A DNA stretch of 64,000 bases, from NCBI RefSeq assembly GCF_030272615.1, contig NC_081414.1, forward strand, positions 308,989,164 through 309,053,163. The letters run 5' to 3'. The position numbers and the translations under genes are program-made. Source of the stretch: Cryptomeria japonica (lineage: Eukaryota > Streptophyta > Pinopsida > Cupressales > Cupressaceae). Of the stretch, positions 56,661 through 64,000 are shown in pieces. Every line of letters starts with the position of its first letter. Position 1 is the first letter of the stretch. Below the pieces are notes generated by a model. The model saw nothing but the letters and a program-made list of their open reading frames with translations, was not told the origin of the DNA and made no database searches.

Positions 56661-57792
56661 TGTTAGGCCCAATATGGAAAGCTAATGTACTGAGAGGGGA
56701 GGGGTGAATCAGTACTCCAAAACTTTTCTTGAATAATAACTTTACTATTATGCATCAACAAAATAGTGCAGTAACATAAAATAAAGTTAAAACAAATAGA
56801 TAACAATCATACATGATTCACTCCATAACACATATATTTTGGTTACGCAGAAACTCTTGGTTAGAGAGAAAAACTGAGGTGGGAATGGCACCCACAACTT
56901 CACTACTGCAATAATAAAGAATGCTCGATTAGAGCTAAATTTAGCTATTTCTAATAGCTTACCCTGTTAGGAGTAACAAGATCTGTTAGATCTACCTTGC
57001 TAAAGGATTTTACAACATTTATTTTGAATGTTGCACCTAGTTAGAGGCTTTACAATTTATAGACTTGATTAGAGTCTTTTACGCTGTTAAAGGTTTCTCT
57101 TTCAACAATAATAAAATCATTACAAATATTTGCAACTTTTCATCTGAAATGTTATAGCAGATTCTATGTGCTCAGAATAGATTACCTTTCTTATAGCATA
57201 CCTCAGTAACCCATATAGTAACTTGGTAAACCCTTCTGTTTACTCTGTTCTTCGACTATTCTCTGAAAACCTTCTCAGTGACCTCTGTGTCTCTATAATA
57301 GTCTTCCTTCATGCATACATACACTTCACTCATGCTATATAAATACATCTCTTAAAATGGTGATCCAATTCATTGCTTCGATCTTACAAACAAGATTCCT
57401 CGAATGAATAACTAAACAAAATATTTCATTGGTTAGATTGATCTCAAAATCATACATAATCTTCTGGTGCAATTTCCAATGTAATACGGTTAGATGTGTC
57501 TCGATCTTGTAACACATTTTCATATGCATGTCCAAGTTCAATGTATCTGGTAACATGTTTCACTCGATGTATGTCAACTCAGTGTGTCATCTTTACTGCT
57601 CAGTAGTCTCAAAAAGATACTCGGTAGACAGCTCGGTCGGCATTATGTGACTGCTTTTCTCTATAACCGACTAGACTATGCATACCGACTTCTCTATGTG
57701 TACCGACTGCATGATTCGGTAGTGCTAATTGACTAGAATATATAGTATGACTTTGAATACAAAAACTAATGGCAATTTGATAAGTAGTAACA
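56661..57792 (-). repeat. E1 5' LTR
   Basis: 1132 bases, pair of 49823-50945, with scattered substitutions and a short extra segment near 57560-57590. The ends are TGTTACTAC and CCTAACA on the minus strand. Confidence 0.9.
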
Positions 57793-58093
57793 CCAACTTC
57801 ACATCCATTGTTCTTCTTTCCATGGACTTGAGGACACTCATCAGGGGTCTCTGGTCTACAGGAACCTCTAGTTCTTCCTATCTAGTGATCTCCTCTTCAT
57901 CCCCTTCTTCATATCCTATAGAGTCTCTCTCTCCCCTCTCCACTTTTCCCTTCAATTGGTCCATTTCATTTCTCAAGGCCAAATTCTCAGACCTAACTTC
58001 TCTTCTCTCTGCCATCTTCTTCTTCACCAAGACAACCAACTCAGCATTGGTCATCCTTGATGGGATATCTTGGGATCCCTCTTCCTCTGACAT
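57793..58093 (-). pseudogene. Chromovirus gag, N-terminal part
   Basis: ATG at 58093 (MSEEEGSQDIPSRMTNAEL), 36 bases after the primer site. A charged helix follows (LVVLVKKKMAERREVRSENLALRNEMDQLKGK), likely a coiled coil, then an acidic stretch. A TAG at 57878-57880 breaks the frame, which continues EELEVPVDQRPLMSV and DVKL up to the E1 border at 57793. Gag of chromoviruses usually starts this way before the capsid domain, which resumes at 49783. Confidence 0.75.
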
Positions 58094-58128
58094 CTTGTCT
58101 TCTCCTTCTATACAAAGGACACTCCTAA

Positions 58129-58140
58129 GCTCGGATACCA
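58129..58140 (-). other. Chromovirus primer binding site
   Basis: Minus strand TGGTATCCGAGC, two bases after the LTR end. It differs from the initiator-tRNA site TGGTATCAGAGC by one base. Confidence 0.75.
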
Positions 58141-58142
58141 CT

Positions 58143-58244
58143 TGATGCAGAGCCCTTCACACACCCAAGGACAAGTCCAAAAAGGTTTGGTTTTGACCCT
58201 TCAAAACACAATAAGGATCCTACGAGGAAGGACTCCACATCTTA
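58143..58244 (-). repeat. Last 102 bases of the chromovirus 5' LTR
   Basis: It matches 36892-36993 (tgatgcagagccc... to ccacatcttaag on the plus strand). It breaks at 58244 into LINE sequence instead of continuing the LTR. Confidence 0.85.
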
Positions 58245-58396
58245 AGATTTTTCCATTGCACTAAACTATTTCTTTTAAAACTTTCCATGCCTTTGATATG
58301 ACCTTTCTCAAAAAATAGGGTTTCTCTTTGCAAAACTTGGACGTGTTCCAAAGAATTTTAGTTTATGCTTATTCTGGAACTTTTGATGGCACCCTC
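58245..58396 (-). pseudogene. Duplicate of the LINE ORF1 5' end
   Basis: It matches 36737-36891, the LINE sequence flanking the 3' LTR, almost base for base (tccattgcactaaactattt; gatggcaccctc). The next base on both sides begins the LTR end tgatgcagag. It is too short to code. Confidence 0.85.
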
Positions 58397-59777
58397 TGAT
58401 GCAGAGCTGTTCACACACCTAAGGAAAAGTCCAAAAAGGTTTGGGTTTGAGCCTTCAAAAGACAATAAGGATCCTACAAGGAAAGACTCCACATCTTAAG
58501 GTTTGAACTACACACACTCCTCTAGTCTAGCACCTACTCAAAATGAGTAAATAGCCTCAAAATTTCCACCACACCTCTCCATGACTCTTGCTCCTAGGGG
58601 CTTTGGATTTTTTCAATTCATGACACCTAAGAACTATTCCAAACCTTGGTTTTATGCTTTGGCACCTCTCCTCTATACTTCCTTTGGAAACCTACCCCCT
58701 AGGCTAGTAGCCCTATTTAGTGAGTATTTTTCCCTTAACTCCAAAATATTGCACACAAACTGGAAGAATATTTATCACTTTAGATACCCTTTATGGAGTT
58801 ACACACATCCCCAAAAGGGATTGGCAAGATTTGCAACCTAAGGGTCTGAACTCTTTAGAAGCCTAGAGACCTAATTAAGGCGATTAGGCCTAATTTACAA
58901 AGCAACATCAATCTCAAGACTTTCAATTACAAAAAAAACTTCATGAGAATATGGGGGACCATTATTAACTTCTATTTCTAGGTTTGCATGCATTGAATCC
59001 ACCCCTATAAGATTTTAGGATGACTATCCTAATTTTGCCTAAGGTAGTCACATAGAGATGCCTACCTAGTTTTGCTTCATACTCTTCACAACCAAGACTT
59101 ACCTACAAGAACCCATGAAAATATTATAATACACTGACCAACCCTGCACTCCACCAAAGGAAATAACTTCTAGAGAAAGGAGGTGCAAGATATGGCCATT
59201 TTTAGGTAAAACCCTAGCCAAACCCTTGTTTTCTGGGTTACAGTCAATAAAACAAAGGGTTCTCACTTCTCATAAAGGATAAAGACCTCAAACCACTGCC
59301 AAAGAAAAGGTGACTCAACCCTCTACCTTCTCCATGAATTTTTTTGTCATAACCAATCAGTACAATGACGTACAACCACTGCAAACTCAAAATTTATGGG
59401 AAATAACTCAGTTTTCAGTATTTTATTGCCTTCAAACTTCAATCAACAATCACTCTAACCTTTGGAATCATTTTCACAAGGTATATAGCCTTCTACAATA
59501 GTTACCAACGTAATTTTGAAGAGGTTAGAGTCATTGGGAAGCTTACACCAACCAAAATTGGAATAGTTGCACTTTTGCTTGCAAAAGTTGCATTTTTGAA
59601 AAGTTGCACTTTTTGACAAAGTTGTCAATTAACACAAATTTGGGATCCACACAACTTGGATCAACCAAACACCACCTACACACCCTAAAATCCTACAAAA
59701 CATCAAAACAAACATCCTACTACCCCTATTTACCAAATTGTCCAAATTGGCTTATTAGGAAGCCTAATTTGTGACAT
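58397..59777 (-). repeat. Second chromovirus LTR (duplicate)
   Basis: It matches 36892-38265 throughout. It sits next to the same LINE flank as the left LTR, so it descends from a 3' LTR, not from the 5' LTR of this element. Confidence 0.8.
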
Positions 59778-59920
59778 TGGTTTACATGGTGGGGTCCTTA
59801 TTGAATACATGCAAATTTCACAAACAAAATACGTTCACAATTATCCTAAGATCCTAATTTTCATCACTAGATCCATTATTGGCTTGTTGAGGAGGTGCCC
59901 CTGCACCACCCTCCATGTTC
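59778..59920 (-). pseudogene. Duplicate of the chromovirus pol 3' end
   Basis: It matches 38266-38400: the 3' untranslated part and the last codons of the chromodomain frame (gcttgttgagga region). Similarity stops about 59920. Confidence 0.7.
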
Positions 59921-60499
59921 TTCCCTCAGTCTTGAAGGACGAAAAAGCCAACACTTATCCACCCATCTACCTCGCTCATAGACCCACTAAGGAAAGTAAT
60001 TTTCTCTTGTAGATCTATGCCCTAGCCTCTTAATTTCTCCATCCTCATACTTTGCATCACCCAAAACTTATACTGCCAAGTCACCTACTTTTTTCCACTC
60101 ACCCTCTAGGTCACCTGCACTTTTTCACTTGTAATCCTCCAATTTTTTTGTTATTCAATTATTTGATTACCAATCCAAATATTAAAATTAGTATTATGAA
60201 TCAATAGAAAAATTTATTAAATTAGATAACAAATCAGAAGAAACAAATAGAATTAAATATTGGGATGAAGGCTTCCCACGTCAATTTTCGGAATCAAATG
60301 GATGAAAACACAATGGAAAGTATGGGAATCATAAGCACATCATCATGATGATTGAATGAAGAAGAAACCCATGATTATTGTAAGTGAAGATGAAAATTCA
60401 TGAGAGAAAGTAATTTTAAAATCTTAAGGAAATTTATAAAATGCTAAAAAACATGGACATGCAACTTAAATAGGTATGACAATAATGGATAGTTTATTT
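59921..60499 (+). other. Unassigned AT-rich stretch
   Basis: I see no open frame, LTR mark or match to the rest of the window. The AT content is high in 60140-60240 and 60360-60490. It ends where the E2 LTR begins. Confidence 0.5.
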
Positions 60500-61647
60500 T
60501 GTTGGTATTTTTTATGATTGATGTTGTGATTGTCATTGATGGACATGCACTTGATTTGAGATCACTTTTTGTATGTATGAGTTAAAGCTCAACCGGTATT
60601 TGTTCCAACTGGTATGATGTATTATTGTCTTTAGACTATCGGTGTTTTGCAAAAAGTGTATAACGATCTGAAGTGGTATGAAGACCCCAAGCGGCATGAG
60701 GATCTCAAGTGGTACGAAGGAACAAAGCGGCACAACTCATATTTCCCAGTCTTCATTTTGTCAAACTGGCAAACAATATTTTGCTTAAACTAGTATTCCG
60801 TATGAACCGGTAATACTATGTGATGAGTTACCAATCGACATTTTGTGATGAGTTACCATCCATCGATTGTTTGGTGGTGCCGACACTTTAATGATGCTTT
60901 TTGTGTTGTGTTACAGAATATGTCTAGATGCATTGAACCTAGGAAATTGTATTGTAATCCTATTGGACCGCCATGAAATCAGATTCCTTTATAAGGACAT
61001 CATGTCTAGGGTTTAAGGTGGTTGATGAATTTTTGTAAGTGAGATTATAGAAGAGAAGTTAATGTCTGTGAGAAAAAGGTAGAGTATGAATGTGTTGAAG
61101 ACTAAAGTAATGCTGGAATGCATTAGGACTGAGCTATCAAGGATCTAATCAAGCAATCTGTGCTATTTTCTAGATCACTCACTTGTTGATTACTCACATC
61201 TTCGACAAGTTTGAAGCCCTTAACCGGGTAGGCCCAAAAAGCCTTTTGTAAATCCTCTAACAAGGTGGTTCACATATGTGAATCTAAAATCCTCTAGCAA
61301 GGTAATCTTTAATTGGACTTATCTCCTAATAGAGATTGAGATCCTAACATGATCTATTCTAGTAAAGAACATTGTATGACCTTAACCGGTCTGGTTCCTA
61401 CTCTACAGATAGTTACTTGTGAGTTTCATCTCACCGTAGTTTTTCCCATTTGGGTTTCCACATCAAAATCTCTTGTGTTATGGTGTTTGTGCTTCTGTGG
61501 GTGAATGCATTATTTTCTATTTGGTTTGCATGTGTGCTAACCGATTTGTCTGCTAAACTATTTTACCGGTTTACTAGTAGTCTAGTAAAGTGTTTAAGTA
61601 TAGTAATTTTTGGCATACTAATTCACCCCCCCTCTTAGTATTCATCA
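60500..61647 (+). repeat. E2 5' LTR
   Basis: It starts TGTTGGTATTTTTTATG and ends TATTCATCA before the primer site. It has ttgtcattgatg (60531), a TATA-like tttataagg (60988), a CTAACAAGGT array (61215-61400), cccatttgggtttccacat (61445) and attcaccccccctcttag (61621). Confidence 0.85.
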
Positions 61648-61649
61648 AT

Positions 61650-61660
61650 CGGTATCAGAG
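61650..61660 (+). other. E2 primer binding site
   Basis: CGGTATCAGAG, two bases after the LTR, is a one-base variant of TGGTATCAGAG. Confidence 0.8.
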
Positions 61661-61697
61661 AAAACCTTTCTATAAGTTTAACCACTTGGAAAGAGAT

Positions 61698-62975
61698 ATG
61701 GGGGAATACACTATGAGGGAACTTACTCATCGACTCACTCAATCTGAGCAAGCCTATGATGATCTTATGGTCAAATACAAGGCCTCTCAGGCAAAAAGGA
61801 GAGAACATGCTAAAAAACTGATGGAGCTATCTGAAAATAGTTCTTCTGATGAAGCAAACATGGAAGCCCTAATTCAAGATGTAGAAAAGTTGAATGAATC
61901 TAATTCCAACTTGAGAAAGGAGTTGGAAGGACTGACTATCCGAATGTGTCAAGAGCTTGAGAACTGGAGGAAAGTTGAAGATCTGGAAAAAGACAAAGAT
62001 CATGAAATCTCCAAGTTGAAGCAAGAAATCAGTGCTCTTACCGATCAACTCCATGCGAGAAAAGTGGAAAAGGAAGACATGCAAGGAGAACTAAACATGG
62101 CCATCTCTGAGAATGCAAACTTGATGGAATCAAATGCTGCTATTTCCAAAGAACTCTCTGAGTCCAAGGAAATACTTGGTAAGTTCAACAGGAGTACTGT
62201 TAAGCTAGAGCAAAAGCTTGAATCGGCCAAACTTGTTAGGAATACTGATGGACTTGGTTACTCTGGTCATGAGCAAGGAGAGACCTCTGGTGCAAATGTT
62301 GAAGCATCGAAGAAGCAACCAGCATTCAAAGGTAAAGGTAAGAAAAAGTTCAAACCTATTTGCTTTAACTATCTTAAAGAAGGACAAACTGCTAATGTAT
62401 GTAGGAGAAAAGTCTACAATAATTTTCCTTACTTTATAAACAATGTACCTAGATCCAATAAGTTCAATGGTAACTGTTATGCATGCAACAAGTTTGGGCA
62501 TAGAGCATCTGAATGCAAGTCTATTATGAACAACACTGGAAGATATCCTCAGAGGACTCAAGGAGTTGGTCTAGAACCTTTTGTGAACCAGAATCAAAAC
62601 TGGTTTAATACCTTTAACCATTAGTCAAGAAGCGGTGGCTATCAAGCGGCAACCGGATGGAGAGAAAACCGTTTGATATGTCATTGTCATGGTCACATTG
62701 CTACAACATGCAGGAGGAAGAATTGTAACATGAATAATGGACCTTGGAGACCACCTGGAATTGTCTGCTACCATTGCAACAAACTGGGTCACATTGCCAA
62801 ATTCTATAGAATAAGAAAAAACATATCAGATGACATATCGGTCACTCCGGAAGGAAACATTGATATTGAAACTGTTCAAGCGGATATGAACAAAACCTGG
62901 AAAAAGAAACTAGGAGTGTTGCAAGAGGAACCAGTTTCTGCACCCAGTGTGGAAATCACGGAACCGACAAACTAA
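61698..62975 (+). pseudogene. E2 ORF1: coiled coil and four zinc knuckles, one stop
   Basis: ATG at 61698 (MGEYTMRELTHRLTQSEQAY), chosen because upstream codons lie in the LTR. The 425-codon frame is open except for one TAG at 62622-62624. Residues 1-190 form a Glu/Lys/Leu-rich coiled coil (SNLRKELEGLTIRM; HEISKLKQEISALTDQLHA). The motif NTDGLGYSGHEQGETSG parallels DTRGLGFEVGQGS of C1 gag. Then a basic linker and knuckles CFNYLKEGQTANVC (His now Gln), CYACNKFGHRASEC, a shorter CHCHGHIATTC and CYHCNKLGHIAKFY. The end is acidic. It is gag-like but lacks a capsid domain. Function is inferred as RNA binding and assembly with a helper particle. Confidence 0.75.
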
Positions 62976-63417
62976 GCATCAGAAAAGCTTAGGGGGAGAA
63001 AACGGTGAAATACTTTGAACCCTTGATTAACATTGGTAAAAGACCTTAACCAGTATGAGATACTTGTCACTCAGCAAAAGACTAGAAATGGTAAAAGGAA
63101 AATTAGGGTTTACACCCTAATATTGGACCATTTATTATGGTAGGTGGAGAACCTGTTTAAAAGGAATTTTGAAATCATTTCTCACTTATCATTTTTTGAG
63201 CGAAGAAGTTTTTCAAGTGCAGAGTGAAGGAAAGCGATTTACACTACGAATCAAAGAATTTATCAAATTCTCAAAGAAGAATCTAAAGCAAACATCTATT
63301 GGAAGAGTGTAGAATGCAAAGCTATATCTCTAGAACCAAAGGAGTGTGAAGCGAAGTTCAAATTGTGAAGCCCTAAATTTCAATCTACGAAGGTATTTTT
63401 CACAATTCTTTGTTTAT
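62976..63417 (+). promoter_or_regulatory. Spacer before E2 ORF2 with a possible internal promoter and leader
   Basis: Just after ORF1 is a polypurine-like tract (tagggggagaaaacgg, about 62988), of the kind seen after pol in the Copia elements here. Then TGTTTAAAAGGAATTTTG (about 63155), TATA-like and shared with E1, a purine-rich leader, and CGAAGGTATTT (63390), like a splice donor. No open frame. Confidence 0.4.
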
Positions 63418-64000
63418 CCTGGCTTCTGCATCTCATGATGGCTCTAGTGCAACTGTTGATTCTATGGATTTCATTAAGTGAAAGTCAAAATACAATGCCC
63501 TGTATCAAGTATCGGCTGGTGTTATAGTAGAAGAAGGGATTTCTGATTACATAGACTACAAAATCAAAGACCTAGGGTCTCTTGTAATCCATTCCCAGCT
63601 GAGCCTGTTCTGTGGAAAGGATAAGAAGATTAAACTAGAATTCAGCATTCTGGAAAAGAAGAAACTTCAAAATGCAATTTACTTTCTTGAAGAATTTTTG
63701 GATGATCACATTTGCATTATTCTAAGTAAGGTACATAGTGACAAGATGTACCTAGAGCGAACGCATGATATCACACCTGAAGCGATTCATACTGTCATCG
63801 GTTTCTGCAATATAGGGGAAGTTCCAGCCCTAAGGAAGGTCAGTAAGACTAAAATGTCCAAGCTCACTGGTTCAGTGAGTGACTCACGTGGTATGACCAT
63901 CAACTCAATCAAGGATGAACTGGTCAAGTATGCCTGCATGGTGATAGGTTACCGGACGTTCTCTGCCAATAGAATTAATTCTGTCTCTGGTGCAGCGGTA
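63418..64000 (+). pseudogene. E2 ORF2, N-terminal part, runs off the window
   Basis: The frame reads ASASHDGSSATVDSMDFIK, one TGA (about 63479), then open to the edge: YQVSAGVIVEEGISDYIDY, KKLQNAIYFLEEFLDDHI, ILSKVHSDKMYLER, ITPEAIHTVIGF, KMSKLTGSVSDSRGMTI, YACMVIGYRTFSANRINSV. The last 80 residues line up with residues about 105-200 of E1 ORF2 (VLSRVHDDIMWLE, LTGVESDYRGLKL, FAIRVIGY, ENSVPCAAV). The start codon is unclear; a CTG stands where ATG would fit. The protein is unknown. Confidence 0.65.

Larger units (their letters stand above)
49784..57792 (-). mobile_element. Element E1: pol-less Copia-like LTR element with two long ORFs
   Basis: Minus orientation: 5' LTR 56661-57792 (TGTTACTAC...CCTAACA), primer site 56637-56660, ORF1 56598-55246, spacer 55245-54702, ORF2 54701-51317, purine tracts, 3' LTR 49823-50945, then, unexpectedly, a second primer site and leader start (49784-49822). 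Its right flank is the gag N-terminal part of the chromovirus, its left flank the C-terminal part. No protease, integrase, reverse transcriptase or RNase H is visible, so its movement must rely on enzymes of other elements. The LTR plan matches the Copia LTRs here. It fits the broad class of non-autonomous elements such as LARD or TR-GAG, except for the long ORF2. Confidence 0.8.
36892..58142 (-). mobile_element. Chromovirus (Ty3/Gypsy with chromodomain), carrying C2 and E1
   Basis: Minus orientation. Primer site at 58129-58140; gag start at 58093; E1 sits in gag (49784-57792), C2 in the reverse transcriptase (40761-47897). Integrase and chromodomain follow down to 38343 and the 3' LTR is 36892-38265. 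Only the last 102 bases of the adjacent 5' LTR are present (58143-58244), because the right border is a rearrangement. The left flank is LINE ORF1. Without the insertions the element would be about 6-7 kb. Frames are broken in nearly every domain. Confidence 0.85.
60500..64000 (+). mobile_element. Element E2: second pol-less element, right end outside the window
   Basis: 5' LTR 60500-61647, primer site 61650-61660, ORF1 61698-62975, spacer, ORF2 from about 63418 to the edge. Gene order and both ORFs correspond to E1, with lower LTR and protein similarity, so this is a sister subfamily. No pol domain appears between ORF1 and ORF2. Whether pol follows ORF2 cannot be seen here; in E1 it does not. 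Confidence 0.8.

Noticed and set aside
49781-57797. ccaag (49781) and ccaac (57793) as target duplication of E1
   Set aside because: They differ at one base, the left one does not abut an LTR, and gag sequence is missing between the flanks; a deletion junction explains the data better.
62622-62624. Programmed readthrough of the single TAG in E2 ORF1
   Set aside because: E1 has no stop at the matching place and similar TAGs occur all over the window; decay is the simpler reading.
1-64000. Host genes, tRNA genes, rRNA, CRISPR arrays, bacterial or phage genes
   Set aside because: None seen: no cloverleaf with promoter boxes, no rRNA core, no spaced direct repeats; tRNA-like words are primer sites next to LTRs.

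Overview
The window looks like nuclear DNA of a seed plant with a large, repeat-packed genome. I see no host gene, tRNA, rRNA or CRISPR array. Almost every base belongs to retrotransposons inserted into one another: SIRE-like and other Ty1/Copia elements primed by the initiator-tRNA type site TGGTATCAGAGC, a Ty3/Gypsy Tat/Ogre-type element, a chromodomain Gypsy element (chromovirus), an L1-type LINE, and two families of LTR elements that carry long open frames but show no pol. The species cannot be fixed from the sequence.

Layout, oldest to youngest where paired LTRs show the order. A minus-strand LINE (about 36891 down to 32185) was hit by Copia C3 (right part at 29080-32184) and by a minus-strand chromovirus (36892-58142). 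C3 was hit by a Tat-type Gypsy element, whose body is 18428-26060, whose 3' LTR ends at 29079, and whose 5' LTR survives as 1465-2211 plus 17838-18427. That 5' LTR was hit by Copia C1 (2212-17837, target duplication gttca) and, at the left edge, by another Copia LTR (6-1464). The 3' LTR of C1 was hit by element D (8341-17207, target duplication gattc), which carries an unbroken 959-codon frame. This is a stack five insertions deep.

On the right, the chromovirus carries a complete but decayed Copia element C2 (40761-47897, target duplication ataaa, inside its reverse transcriptase) and a minus-strand pol-less element E1 (49784-57792, inside its gag). Beyond it lies a partial tandem duplication of LINE flank plus chromovirus LTR (58245-59920), then about 0.6 kb of unassigned AT-rich DNA. 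A second member of the E family, E2, starts at 60500 and runs off the right edge.

The most interesting content is the E family: LTR elements with SIRE/Copia-like LTRs, a coiled-coil plus multi-zinc-knuckle ORF1, and a second long ORF2 of unknown function, conserved between E1 and E2 and preceded by its own conserved leader. Next come the D family (intact 959-codon frame, no pol) and an inverted repeat that brackets the polypurine tract in four different elements and co-varies in E1. Most coding regions are pseudogenes whose stop codons mainly sit where glutamine, arginine or tryptophan is expected, which fits C-to-T decay of methylated DNA.
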